Below, one piece after another: positions 19,097 to 28,158 of a stretch of DNA of 42,291 bases; the first letter of the stretch is position 1; each line of letters opens with the position of its first letter. Source of the stretch: Byssovorax sp. (GTDB lineage Bacteria > Myxococcota_A > Polyangia > Polyangiales > Polyangiaceae). Where the stretch lies: the NCBI GenBank assembly GCA_025362495.1, contig JANYGI010000046.1, positions 1 to 42,291 on the forward strand. Direction: 5' to 3'. A program made the position numbers and the translations under genes. A model generated the notes under the pieces. That model was not told where the DNA came from. It searched no databases and was given only the letters and a program-made list of their open reading frames with translations.

Positions 19097-19855
19097 ATGA
19101 ACACGCCGCCCGCCCCGCTCACCCTCTGCGAATTCGTCGATGCCGGGATCCCCGGCCTGGAGAGCTACTCTCCGTTCTGCGTGAAGGTGCATCGCGCTCT
19201 CCGCGCCGCGGACCTCCCGTACACCCGCCGTCATGGCGCGCACCCGGGTGTCTTCAAGAAGCTGAACCCGACAGGCCAGCTCCCGGTGCTCCTGGTAGGC
19301 GACGAGCCGGTGGCCGATTCGACGGCGATCCTGCGGCGGATCGAGGCGATGGTGCCTGGCAGCCTCACGGGCACGGGTCCGCGCGAGGCCGCCGAAGCAT
19401 GGCTGTGGGAAGACTACGCCGACTCGTGCCTCAATGGCTATCTCGTCGCCTCGCGCTGGGCCGACGAGCGCAACTGGCCCTCGGTGAAGATTGCCTATTT
19501 CAACGCGATGCCCGCGCTGATTCGCGCCGTGCTGCCCGGCCGGATGCGCGCCAAGGTGGTGGGCGCGCTCGTCGCGCGCGACGTCTGGCGGGCCGGCGCG
19601 GCGAAGTGCTGGGATCGATTCGAGGCCTCGCTCGATCAGCTCGAGGTGCGCGCGCCGCGCGACGGCTTCTGGGTGGGATCGAAGATCACCGCGGCCGACG
19701 TGGCGATCTTCGGCCAGCTCCACGGGCTGCGCAGCGCGCTCACGCCCTGGCAGCGCGAGCAGCTCGCGCAGCGCAAAGGCCTCTCGGCGTACCTCGATCG
19801 CGTCGACGCGCGCACCCGCCTCGCCGCGCCGGAGGTCGTCGCTCGCGCGGCGTGA
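19097..19855 (+). CDS. Glutathione S-transferase family protein
   Basis: The 252-residue protein has a thioredoxin-fold N-terminal domain with SYSPFCVKVHRAL (active-site Ser/Cys region), the cis-Pro glutathione-binding segment TGQLPVL and DSTAILRRIE (the SNAIL-like motif). The C-terminal all-helical domain contains the GST N-capping-type segment ITAADVAIFG. There is no signal peptide, so it is cytosolic. The substrate is not predictable; such proteins detoxify electrophiles or act as dehalogenases or isomerases. The ATG at 19097 gives MNTPPAPLTLCEF and leaves a normal N-terminus. Its end converges on a HEAT-repeat gene with a 3-base gap. Confidence 0.88.
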   Translation: MNTPPAPLTLCEFVDAGIPGLESYSPFCVKVHRALRAADLPYTRRHGAHPGVFKKLNPTGQLPVLLVGDEPVADSTAILRRIEAMVPGSLTGTGPREAAEAWLWEDYADSCLNGYLVASRWADERNWPSVKIAYFNAMPALIRAVLPGRMRAKVVGALVARDVWRAGAAKCWDRFEASLDQLEVRAPRDGFWVGSKITAADVAIFGQLHGLRSALTPWQREQLAQRKGLSAYLDRVDARTRLAAPEVVARAA

Positions 19856-19858
19856 GCG

Positions 19859-21964
19859 TCAGGGCGCGGGCGCGATCTTCAGCGACGCCACGCCCGGCGG
19901 CAGCCCGGGGACGAGCAGCACGCCGTCGGGATCGGCCACCACCGGGATCGCCAGACCGTCGCTGCGCGTGAGCCGCGCCGCTCGCGCCGCGGTGCTCGGC
20001 GTGCCGTCGTTCGGCTTCACCACGATCCAGGCGATCGGCCGCGTCGCCTCGATCCCGCCGCCCGCGAGGACGATCGGATCGAGGTTTCGGCCTTCGATCG
20101 CCGAGCGGGCGAGGGCGCGGACCTCGTCGTCGGGATCGAGATCGCGCGCGAGAGCGAGCGTCGCCGCGCGCTGCACCTCGGTGCGTCGCGAGAGCGCGCG
20201 AACGATCGCGCGCCGCACCGACGCGTCGTCCTCGAAGCGGTACGCCGCCGTCAGCAGCGACACGGCCGACGGCTCCGGATCGTGGCCGAGGCCGAGCGCC
20301 GTGTGCGCGCGCACCACCGGATCGGTCCCTTCCAGCAAGCTGCGGATCCGCCCGCGGATCGCCTCGTGATCGCGCGTCGGCAGCGCGCGCGCGGCGAGCG
20401 GCGCGACCGGGCCGCCGGCCTCGGCCCAGGCGGCGAGCGTCAACGTCGATAGCTCTCCGCCGTCGGGGCGCGCGAGCAGCGCGATCGCGGCGATCGTGGC
20501 GATGTCGCTCGGTCCTTCCGCGGTCGCCTCGCGCGCGAGGATCGCCGAGAACGCGTCGAGATCGCCGGGCCGCGCCGCGAGCGCGCCTCGCGCGGCGCCG
20601 GCGAGCACGCCCGCATCGCAGCGATTCGCGGGGCACGCAGCGGCGATCGCCTCGTCCGCCGACAGCGCGCGCGTGGCGACGCGACCGAACGCCGCGAGCG
20701 CGCGATCGACGGGATCCTTCGACTGGCTCGCGGTGAGCAGCGCGTCGCGGAGGTGAGGGGGCGCGTCGCCGAGCGAGAGCGCGCGCACGAGCGCCGCCCG
20801 GATCAAGAGCCGCGTTCGATCGCCCTTCGGCGGCGCCGCGAGCCCCACGTCGATCGCCTCGCGAGCCGCGGCGTCCGGCATCATCGCCAGGGCGTGGGCC
20901 GCGCTCGTCGCGTCGGCGGGCGTGTCGAGCAGCGTGAGCAACGTCGCGGTGGCCCTGGCTCCGCCGGCGCGTCCGATCGCCGCGATCGCGCGCGGCCGCG
21001 CGGCCTCGCTGAAGCTCGCGAGCTGATCGATGATCGCCTTTGCGAGCTCGGGCGACGGCGCGCGCAGCGCCAGGCGCAGCCCGTCGTCGCGCGTCGCGTC
21101 GCTCGCGAAGAGCGCGGCGAGCGCGGCGGGGCCCTCGGGCGCGCCGAGGTACGTCAGCACCTCGGCGGCCGCGCGACGCAGGCGCGGCTCGCTCTTCGTC
21201 AGCCACTCGCGCGCGATCGGCAGCGCCGCCTCGTCGCGCAGGTGCGAAAGAGCGATCGCCGCGGCGGTCTGCGCCGCGGGATCCGGATCGTGGAGCATCG
21301 CCCGCAGGCGCTCGACCACGCGCAGATCGCCGAGGTCGCCGAGCAGCGTGGCCAGCGCCGGCGGGAGCGCCTTGCGCGACTCGAGGAACGCGTCGAGCGA
21401 CTCGGGCGGGTACGCGCGGAGCGCCCGCACCGCCGCCTCGGCCCCGGGACCGCCCTGGAGCACGACGGCGACGAGGCTCTGCAGCGCCTTCTTTTCCCCA
21501 TCTTTCGCGAGCGCGAGGGCCGCTGTCCCGCGGATGAGCGCGCCGAGCGCGGTGAACGATCCGCGCCCCTCGGCCGAGCTGGCGTCCGTCGTCTCGCGGA
21601 GCAGGAGCTGACGGACGCTGTCTTTCTTCGTGAAGCTCGCCAGCGCGCGCACCGCGGCGAGGCGCGCTCGCGGATCGCGCGCGGCCGGCGATCCCTGCTC
21701 GATCTGCTCGACCATCGCGTCGATGGCCTCGGGCGTGCCGATCGTCGCGAGCCGCTCGATCCCGCGGAGCCGGGTCGCCGCGTCGTCCGACTGCGTGAGC
21801 CGGACGGCCACCGGGACCCCGAACAGCTCGTTCAGCGCCGCGACATGGCCGCGGGGCTCGTCGCGCGGCGCGCCGTTCACGACCACCCGCGGCTGCGCGG
21901 ACGCGGCCGGCGCCGCCAGGAGGACCAGGGTGGAGACCAAGAGCGAGGCGCGGATCGAACGCAT
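19859..21964 (-). CDS. Exported HEAT-repeat protein
   Basis: A 701-residue protein with a Sec signal peptide (MRSIRASLLVSTLVLLAAPAASA, cleavage before QP). Almost all of the rest is helical repeats of about 30-35 residues of HEAT/PBS-lyase type, e.g. VVERLRAMLHDPDPAAQTAA followed by LSHLRDEAALPIAREWL. The last 70 residues are strand-rich (PIAWIVVKPNDG, AIPVVADPDG) and may form a small beta domain. HEAT arrays are protein-binding scaffolds; the partner is unknown. The frame stays open upstream to 22090, but the ATG at 21964 opens the signal peptide and is chosen. It is divergent from the radical SAM gene, with a 215-base region between them. Confidence 0.85.
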   Translation of the reverse strand: MRSIRASLLVSTLVLLAAPAASAQPRVVVNGAPRDEPRGHVAALNELFGVPVAVRLTQSDDAATRLRGIERLATIGTPEAIDAMVEQIEQGSPAARDPRARLAAVRALASFTKKDSVRQLLLRETTDASSAEGRGSFTALGALIRGTAALALAKDGEKKALQSLVAVVLQGGPGAEAAVRALRAYPPESLDAFLESRKALPPALATLLGDLGDLRVVERLRAMLHDPDPAAQTAAAIALSHLRDEAALPIAREWLTKSEPRLRRAAAEVLTYLGAPEGPAALAALFASDATRDDGLRLALRAPSPELAKAIIDQLASFSEAARPRAIAAIGRAGGARATATLLTLLDTPADATSAAHALAMMPDAAAREAIDVGLAAPPKGDRTRLLIRAALVRALSLGDAPPHLRDALLTASQSKDPVDRALAAFGRVATRALSADEAIAAACPANRCDAGVLAGAARGALAARPGDLDAFSAILAREATAEGPSDIATIAAIALLARPDGGELSTLTLAAWAEAGGPVAPLAARALPTRDHEAIRGRIRSLLEGTDPVVRAHTALGLGHDPEPSAVSLLTAAYRFEDDASVRRAIVRALSRRTEVQRAATLALARDLDPDDEVRALARSAIEGRNLDPIVLAGGGIEATRPIAWIVVKPNDGTPSTAARAARLTRSDGLAIPVVADPDGVLLVPGLPPGVASLKIAPAP

Positions 21965-22179
21965 GCGGTGCCCGGCACTATCGCGCGGGCGCGCCGGGGT
22001 GTCGACTGCCGGGAAAAGCCGGCCCGTGCGCCCGTCGCATCCCTGCCGTCGCCTTGCCCGAAGCGCTGGCCCGCGCCATTCGGGATCCACGGAACTGCGC
22101 GAATAGAGTAGTTTCCTGTGGGGCTCCTTCGTAAGGTCCCGTTCTCGCGCTCACTTATCGCAACGGAAGGTATCTCTCG

Positions 22180-24075
22180 ATGGATGTCGTGCGTAGCCTC
22201 GAAAAGGTTGTTTCGTTCTCCGCCGACAAGCTCTGGCCGCTGATGCAGCGAATCAACCGGGTCGGCCCGGTGGCCAAGCCATTTCACCCGAAGTGGAGTG
22301 ACGCGCCCATCCCGCGCGGCAAAGAGCGAACGTCGCCGCCCCTCGGCTGGCCGCGCGAGACCGACAGCCTCTGCCCCGAGTGCGTGAAGGAGGCCCGCGG
22401 CGAGATCCTCCGCGGCGACGCCGACTGGACCTCGCTCATCAACGACAAGCCCGGCGAGATCCGCGCGCGAATCGTCGAGCAGGACGGCAAGATCATCATG
22501 GAGAAGACGTGCCCCCAGCACGGCCGCTTCGAGGACGTGATCTCCATCGATCCGAAGTTCCTCGCCCGGATCGAGGGTCTCTTCGGCGGCCGCGACGTCG
22601 CGATGACGAAGGACGCGATCCACAACCACGGATCGAGCACCATCAAGTACGGCCGCGGCTCGGTCCTCACCGTCGACCTCACCAACCGCTGCAACATGAT
22701 GTGCGACCCGTGCTTCATGGATGCCAATCAGGTGGGCTATGTCCACGAGCTCCAGTGGGACGAGATCGCCAAGATCCTCGACGACGCGGCCGAGGTGAAG
22801 CCCCGGCGTCAGATGTCGATCCAGTTCTCGGGCGGCGAGCCCACGCTCTCTCCGCACTTCCTCGACGCCATCCGCTACGCGCGCAAGAAGGGCTATTTCG
22901 CCGTCCAGTGCGCGACCAACGGCCTCCGCTTCGCCGAGGAGCCGGGCTTCGCGCAGAAGGCCAGGGACGCCGGCCTCCGCATGGCGTACCTCCAGTTCGA
23001 TGGCGTCACCAACTACTCGAACAGCCACCGCAAGATCTCCAACCTCTACGACGTGAAGCTCCGCGCCATCGAGGAGATGGCGAAGGTCGGCATCGACGTC
23101 ATCCTCGTGGTCACCATCGTCAACGGCGTCAACAACGACCAGGTGGGCCCGATCGTCGAGTTCGCGGTCCAGAACGCCGACAAGATCACCGTCGTCAGCT
23201 TCCAGCCCGTCAGCTTCACCGGCCGCGACGAAGACGTGACGCCCGAGGTCCGCGCCCAGCAGCGCTACACGCTCAGCCACCTGGCGCGGGACATCGCCGC
23301 GCAGACGGGGATCACCAGCCCCCACCGCGACTGGTTCCCTCTCTCGTCGCTCTCGCCCTTTGGCAACGTGGTCGATCTCCTCGACGGGCCCGACAAGGAC
23401 TGGGGCCAGCTCAACTGCGGTTGCCACCCCAACTGCGGTATCGGGACTGCTCTCCTCGTCAACAAGCAGACGAAGCAGATGGTCCCGATCATGGACTTCC
23501 TCGACGTGGAGGGCCTGCTCCGGGACTTCGCGACGATCTTCGAGGCCGGCCGCGGCCGCGATTGGTCCCGCGCCCAGGTCGTGGCCTCGCTCCTCCGCCA
23601 CTACAAGCCCGACGGGGCCCCCGCGGGCTTCAACATCATGACGCTGCTCAAGCAGTTCATGAGCCAGTCGGGCGCGGCGCACGCGGGGGAGGCCGACGCG
23701 AAGAGCTACGAGTGGCGCATCCTCTTCGTGGCCGGCATGTGGTTTCAAGACCTCTTCAACTACGATTTTCGCCGTACCGAGATGTGCATCATCCCCTACG
23801 GCACGCAGATGGGCGAGATCAGCTTCTGCGCTTACAACACCGGTGTCGGCTGGCGCAACATCATCGAGAAGATGAAGGCCAACGCCACCGTCGCCGAGTG
23901 GTACAAGGCCCAGGGGCGCCACCCCGTGCACGCCAAGAACAAGGACCTCGAGCTCCCCGGCTACGAGGGTCCGCTCACGGTGGTCGAGCACGATCTGGCG
24001 CGGCGCGAGCGCGAGGAGACGGCGACCACGGGCCGGCGCGTGCGCAAGCTCAAGCACCTTCCCATCGTGAGCTGA
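22180..24075 (+). CDS. Radical SAM protein, MJ0619/tetraether-synthase-like
   Basis: A 631-residue enzyme. The N-terminal part has CPEC (65-68) and CPQHG (111-115), a rubredoxin/zinc-ribbon-like metal site. The radical SAM core follows: VDLTNRCNMMCDPCF with cluster ligands C171, C175, C178 (CxxxCxxC), then SGGEP (217-221). Further cysteines at 413, 415, 419, 536 and 550 could bind auxiliary iron-sulfur clusters. This layout is that of archaeal MJ0619 (tetraether lipid synthase, formerly thought to be a pterin methyltransferase) and its bacterial relatives, which couple lipid tails by C-C bond formation. The lipid assignment is inference; a role in another methylation or coupling is possible. 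GGAAGG lies about 11 bases before the ATG. It stands alone on its strand. Confidence 0.85.
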   Translation: MDVVRSLEKVVSFSADKLWPLMQRINRVGPVAKPFHPKWSDAPIPRGKERTSPPLGWPRETDSLCPECVKEARGEILRGDADWTSLINDKPGEIRARIVEQDGKIIMEKTCPQHGRFEDVISIDPKFLARIEGLFGGRDVAMTKDAIHNHGSSTIKYGRGSVLTVDLTNRCNMMCDPCFMDANQVGYVHELQWDEIAKILDDAAEVKPRRQMSIQFSGGEPTLSPHFLDAIRYARKKGYFAVQCATNGLRFAEEPGFAQKARDAGLRMAYLQFDGVTNYSNSHRKISNLYDVKLRAIEEMAKVGIDVILVVTIVNGVNNDQVGPIVEFAVQNADKITVVSFQPVSFTGRDEDVTPEVRAQQRYTLSHLARDIAAQTGITSPHRDWFPLSSLSPFGNVVDLLDGPDKDWGQLNCGCHPNCGIGTALLVNKQTKQMVPIMDFLDVEGLLRDFATIFEAGRGRDWSRAQVVASLLRHYKPDGAPAGFNIMTLLKQFMSQSGAAHAGEADAKSYEWRILFVAGMWFQDLFNYDFRRTEMCIIPYGTQMGEISFCAYNTGVGWRNIIEKMKANATVAEWYKAQGRHPVHAKNKDLELPGYEGPLTVVEHDLARREREETATTGRRVRKLKHLPIVS

Positions 24076-24182
24076 TCACGGCGAGAGCGGGTGGGGGAGG
24101 GGCAAACAGGCCGCCTCCCGCGTCCGCCTCCGTCCACAATCCCTCGAGAGCGAGAGTCTCGCCGCTCATCGAAGCAAGATCA

Positions 24183-25376
24183 CTACCGCCCGATCCTCAC
24201 GATCGATCCAGCGGTCGCGGTCGCCGCGCCGCCGACGGCCACGTAAACGTACTTCGAGTCCGCGGCGATGCCGTAAGGATAGGTGTAGCCCGAGCCGAGC
24301 ACGGTGGCGGTCCCACCGGCCTTGGGGACCTTGACCACGCTGCCGTCGCCGACGCCCGTCCCGGCGTCGGTGAAGAACACGTCGGCTCCACTGGCCACGA
24401 TGGCCGAGGGACGGCTCTGCCCGGAGGCCACGTCCGTCGTCGCTCCGCCGGCCGCAGAGATGCTCTTCACCTTGGAGCTGATCACCTCCGTCCAGTAAAC
24501 CGTGCCGGAATCGAGCGTGATACCCAGCGGTCCACCCGTCGAGGGCGCGAGCTGAGTCGAGGCGCCTCCGGCGAGAGGGGCCTTCTGGATGCCTCCGCCG
24601 GAGGACACCGTCCAGTACGCGGAGGTCGCGTCGACGGCCACGTAGTAAGGCAAGAACTGGGCGCCGGCGATGGTCGTCACCGGTCCTCCCGCGACAGGAA
24701 CGCTGGAGATGGAGCCGTCGGCGTAGTTGCCCGCGCTGGTTCCGATGCTGGTGAAGAACACGGTGGCTCCGTCGGTCACGACGCCGAGCGGGCCGGCCTG
24801 GCCGGTCGCCAGCGCCGTCACCGGGCCGCCGCTCGTCGAGGTCTTGTTGACCGTACCGTTGGCGCCGCCGCCGCTGCCACCGCCGGTCCAGAAGACGTTG
24901 CGCCCCGCGACGGCGAGGAAGAGCGGATTCGCCACGTTCGCCGCGAGCGTCGTCGGCGCTCCGCCGGAGACCGCCATCTTCATGATCGATCCGTCGCTGA
25001 ACGCCGGCGGCATACCGTGGTTGGTCCAGTAGAGAAAGCCGCCCTCGAGCACCAGGCCGAGCGGGCTCGCGAGCCCGTCGGCGAGCGTCACGGGCCCGGT
25101 GTCGCCGCCGGGGGCCGAGCTGCCCGAGCTGCTGTTGCCGCTCGAATTGCCGCTCGAGCTCGCCACCTCGCCGCCGGGGCCGGCCCCGCTCTGGGTGCCC
25201 GGGCCGCCGGACTCCGCCGCGGAGACGGCGTTGCCGACGCTGCTCGTCGCCTCGTCGGTCGCGCCGGTCACGCCGGATGCCGTGTTTTCCTTCGGACCGT
25301 CGACGCAGCCGCCGAGCGAGCCGAGGAGCGTTGCCGTGATGGTGAAAGCCAGGAAAGAGACCCGATTCGTCGTCAT
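24183..25376 (-). CDS. YWTD/NHL-like beta-propeller lipoprotein
   Basis: A 397-residue lipoprotein. The signal peptide ends in the lipobox LGGC (Cys24), then an Asn/Ser/Gly-rich linker runs to about residue 95. The rest consists of about six repeats of 45 residues with signatures such as LYWTN, VFWTGG, VFFTS, AYWTV and VYWTE, each preceded by G(V/I/L)xxDGxx, resembling the LDL-receptor YWTD or DUF5050 propellers. It is unrelated in repeat sequence to the four-copy cluster at 12.7-19 kb. GGAGG lies 11 bases before the ATG at 25376, and a GTG at 25394 lies inside that leader. The gene ends about 107 bases from the convergent radical SAM gene. Surface binding is likely; the ligand is unknown. 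Confidence 0.83.
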   Translation of the reverse strand: MTTNRVSFLAFTITATLLGSLGGCVDGPKENTASGVTGATDEATSSVGNAVSAAESGGPGTQSGAGPGGEVASSSGNSSGNSSSGSSAPGGDTGPVTLADGLASPLGLVLEGGFLYWTNHGMPPAFSDGSIMKMAVSGGAPTTLAANVANPLFLAVAGRNVFWTGGGSGGGANGTVNKTSTSGGPVTALATGQAGPLGVVTDGATVFFTSIGTSAGNYADGSISSVPVAGGPVTTIAGAQFLPYYVAVDATSAYWTVSSGGGIQKAPLAGGASTQLAPSTGGPLGITLDSGTVYWTEVISSKVKSISAAGGATTDVASGQSRPSAIVASGADVFFTDAGTGVGDGSVVKVPKAGGTATVLGSGYTYPYGIAADSKYVYVAVGGAATATAGSIVRIGR

Positions 25377-25540
25377 GATCAAGGTAACCTCCACGCAAGG
25401 ACCGATGGCGGCACCCTATCCCGCGTGGCACGAACGACGGTATCGCGCGACGATACTTTTTGCAGATTGTGTATCCGAGCCTGGTGCCGTGACCTACAGC
25501 ATTTCGGGGAGTCCCGGAGATGCCATGTTCGCCGGCTGGC

Positions 25541-27022
25541 TCAGGGGCTTGCCGGGCCGTCGAACTCGATCGTCCCGTCGGCCACGTCGCCGAAGCGCAG
25601 GTTGAGGATATCGAGCACGTAGTTCTGGTCGAGCTTCCACGGGCGCTTCGAGCCCTGCCGGGGAAAGCGAGCCGCCGCTCGCTGGACATAGCCTGACGAG
25701 AAGTCGAGGAAGGGCATCGCCTCGACGCTCTCGTCGGGGCGACGGGGGGTGGCCTTGCGCGCGCCCGTGGCCGTCATGTAGCGGAGCAGGCGACACACGT
25801 ACTCGGACGTCAGATCGGCCTTCAGCGTCCACGAAGCGTTGGTGTAGCCGAAGGTGCAGATCAGGTTGGGCACGTCGCACAGCATCATGGCCTTGTACGT
25901 CATGGTCTTTCCCGGATCGACCCGCCGGCCGTCGACCGTGAGCTCCATCCCGCTCAGGAACTGGAGCTCGAGGCCGGTCGCCGTGACCACGAGATCGGCC
26001 GGGATCTCCTCGCCCGATCGGAGCTTGATCCCGGTCGCGGTGAACGCCTCGATGTGATCCGTCACGACAGACGCCTTGCCCCCGCGGATCGCCGCGAAAA
26101 AATCGCCGTCCGGCACGAGGCAGACGCGCTGATCCCAGGGGTTGTACGCGGGGGTGAAGTGCTTCTCCACGTCGTAGTCGGGGCCGAGCTCCTTGCGGAC
26201 GAGATCGATCAGGCGCCTCTTCGCGAGCGCAGGCCGGCGGCGCGAGAGCTGGAAGAAGGCCATGCCGAGCAGCACGTTCTTCCAGCGCGTCAGGCCATAG
26301 GCGAGCTCCGCGGGGACGTGATCACGTAGCCAGTTGGCGATGGCGTCCTCGGCCGGACGGGACACGACGTAGGTGGGCGAGCGCTGGAGCATGACGACGT
26401 GCGCGGCCTTCTTGGCCAGCTCCGGCAAGAGCGTGACCGCGGTCGCGCCGCTGCCGATGATGACGACGCGCTTGCCCTCGTACTCGATGTCTTCCTTCCA
26501 GAACTGCGGATGGACGACGCGGCCCCCGAATCGCTCGACGCCGGGGAGCTCCGGAGTGTAGCCCTTCGAGTAATCGTAGTAGCCTGTGCAGGAGAGGATG
26601 AAGTTGCACGAGAGGCGCACGCGCTCTTCACCCGGGCCGCGGTCGATCTCCAGCGTCCAGGCGGCGTCCGGGCTCGACCACGAGGCGCTGATCACGCGGT
26701 GACCGAAGCGGATCTTCGCGTCGAGGCCGTTCTCCGTCGCGGTCTCGTGCAGGTAGGCGAGGATCGCGCTCCCGTCGGCGATGGCCTTCTGTTCCTTCCA
26801 GGGTTTGAACCGGTAGCCGAGCGTGTACATGTCCGAATCCGAGCGGACGCCGGGGTAGCGGAAGAGGTCCCACGTCCCGCCGATCGCGGCGCGACCTTCG
26901 AGGATGAGGAACGTCTTCGCGGGGCATTTCTCGCGCAAGTGGCGCGCGGCGCCGATGCCGGACAGGCCGGCTCCAATGATGATCACGTCGACGTGCTCGG
27001 TCACCTGGTCGCCTCGCTGCAT
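25541..27022 (-). CDS. Baeyer-Villiger flavin monooxygenase (EthA-like)
   Basis: The 493-residue protein is a type I Baeyer-Villiger monooxygenase: FAD Rossmann motif GAGLSG (17-22), the fingerprint FGGRVVHPQFW (F165, G167, H171, W175), and NADPH Rossmann motif GSGATA (190-195). Stretches such as GGTWDLFRYPGVRSDSDMYT, HFTPAYNPWDQRVCLVPDGD and GYTNASWTLKADL match mycobacterial EthA closely. It would insert oxygen into ketones (ester or lactone formation) or oxidise thioamides and sulfides. The ATG at 27022 begins MQRGDQVTEHVDVIIIG, and the longer open frame upstream to 28051 crosses gene relics on this strand and is not used. No TetR regulator of the EthR type is next to it. Confidence 0.93.
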   Translation of the reverse strand: MQRGDQVTEHVDVIIIGAGLSGIGAARHLREKCPAKTFLILEGRAAIGGTWDLFRYPGVRSDSDMYTLGYRFKPWKEQKAIADGSAILAYLHETATENGLDAKIRFGHRVISASWSSPDAAWTLEIDRGPGEERVRLSCNFILSCTGYYDYSKGYTPELPGVERFGGRVVHPQFWKEDIEYEGKRVVIIGSGATAVTLLPELAKKAAHVVMLQRSPTYVVSRPAEDAIANWLRDHVPAELAYGLTRWKNVLLGMAFFQLSRRRPALAKRRLIDLVRKELGPDYDVEKHFTPAYNPWDQRVCLVPDGDFFAAIRGGKASVVTDHIEAFTATGIKLRSGEEIPADLVVTATGLELQFLSGMELTVDGRRVDPGKTMTYKAMMLCDVPNLICTFGYTNASWTLKADLTSEYVCRLLRYMTATGARKATPRRPDESVEAMPFLDFSSGYVQRAAARFPRQGSKRPWKLDQNYVLDILNLRFGDVADGTIEFDGPASP

Positions 27023-27211
27023 GCGGCCGTTGTATCGCAGGCGGGGGCGGGCGTCGCCCGCTATCGAGCGCCCGGGGTTGGAGCGGCACGGCGGGGAGGC
27101 GCCGTCGACCATGCGCGCCGGGCGAGGCGCAAGAGGAGGTCTATCGGCGTCTCGACCCTCGCGAGCAGCTCTTCGACGTGGCCCGGATCGCGAGGACAGA
27201 GGTACACGACG

Positions 27212-27430
27212 AGCAGAGACGCGAACTTCGAGATCTACCTTCCCGAGTGGCTCGACCGGAACAACAAGTCCGTCTTTGGTGCGCTGTATCTCGTCGGGAT
27301 CCTCGTCGCAGCCGCGCAGTGGGCGCACGCGCGAGGCCAGCGTTCTCGCCGACGTCGACGGCGCGCCCGGGTCCACTCCAGCGAGCTCCACGCGCTGGAG
27401 TGGGGCCGGCGAAACGCACCCGTCTCCTAG
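27212..27430 (+). pseudogene. Possible relic of a plus-strand membrane protein gene
   Basis: Within the 404-base region upstream of the monooxygenase, one plus-strand frame reads DANFEIYLPEWLDRNNKS and continues into FGALYLVGILVAAAQWAHA, one hydrophobic segment, before TAG at 27428. Third positions are strongly G/C and the residues look protein-like, unlike the Arg-rich shadow frames around it. No plausible start codon or RBS precedes it, and its 3' part becomes Arg-rich. It ends 4 bases inside the 3' end of the opposite glycoside hydrolase relic. It may be the broken remains of a gene. No function can be assigned. Confidence 0.35.
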
Positions 27431-28158
27431 TTTGCCGGGTTGCCATGCGCGGCGAGGAACGCCTGGACGGGCGCCGAGAACGCCGTCTTCAGCGCGCCGT
27501 GCGACTGCGTCCAGAAGCCCGCTTCGAGCGCCGAGTCTGCGCCCTGATCGTAGAGCTGATAGATATCGATCGTCTCGATGTCGTACGTCGCCCGGAGGCC
27601 GAGGAGGTTCGTCATGAAGGCGACGTTTCCGGTGGCCGATTGCGCCGCGTTCGCGTCGGTGAGCGGCACACAGCCATTGTCGTGGAACTCGGTCAGCCAG
27701 ATCGGCGGCCCGAGATCGTGGATGATCTGGAGGGCGTTGTGGCCCTTGATGCTGGTGATTTGCCCCATGCAGCCCCCGGTCACGTTGTAGTGGTGGATGG
27801 AGCTGATGTCCCAGTGGAGATCGGCGCCGCCGTCCGGCTGCGGGCCACTGTAGAGGCCGACCATGAAGCCGTAGCCCAGGAAGCCAGAGTAGTTGACGAC
27901 GGCCTTGTTCGCCGGATTGCCGGCGTGGACCGCGTCGATGCAGCCGCGCAGCCACTCGCGCGTCAGGACGATCTTCTTCGGATCGAAGTCGCTGAAGCTC
28001 TGGCCATTCTTGCCCGCGATCAGCGTCTGGTTGTTGTACTCGTTGCCGCACTCCCAGGTGCGATTGCCGGGCGCGGCGGCGACCACCTTCGCGGTGAGCG
28101 TGTTCCCGTCGGCGTACCCGGCCGCCGGCGTCGGGTTCTGGAACAGGATGCTATACGC
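27427..28158 (-). pseudogene. 5'-truncated glycoside hydrolase (clan GH-A-like)
   Basis: About 244 codons remain open after a TGA at 28161-28159. The sequence begins abruptly inside a domain (AYSILFQNPTPAAGYADGN), then shows TWECGNEYNN with a probable acid/base Glu, WDISSIHHYN, and IWLTEFHDNGC with a probable nucleophile Glu, ending AAHGNPAN. This is the C-terminal half of a TIM-barrel glycoside hydrolase (GH5/GH39/GH128-like). The first barrel strands, signal peptide and start are missing. A GTG at 28086 could serve as a start but would leave half a barrel. The residual part has no internal stop, so the truncation is either recent or an assembly effect. The neighbouring plus-strand fragment is cut at the same place. 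Confidence 0.7.

Noticed and set aside
22380-25622. Long plus-strand open frame overlapping the radical SAM gene and the propeller lipoprotein
   Set aside because: It is a different frame of the radical SAM gene and antisense of the lipoprotein; it is Arg/His-rich and lacks any motif.
27023-28051. Upstream extension of the monooxygenase frame
   Set aside because: It crosses the hydrolase relic in another frame; the ATG at 27022 gives the correct FAD-motif distance.
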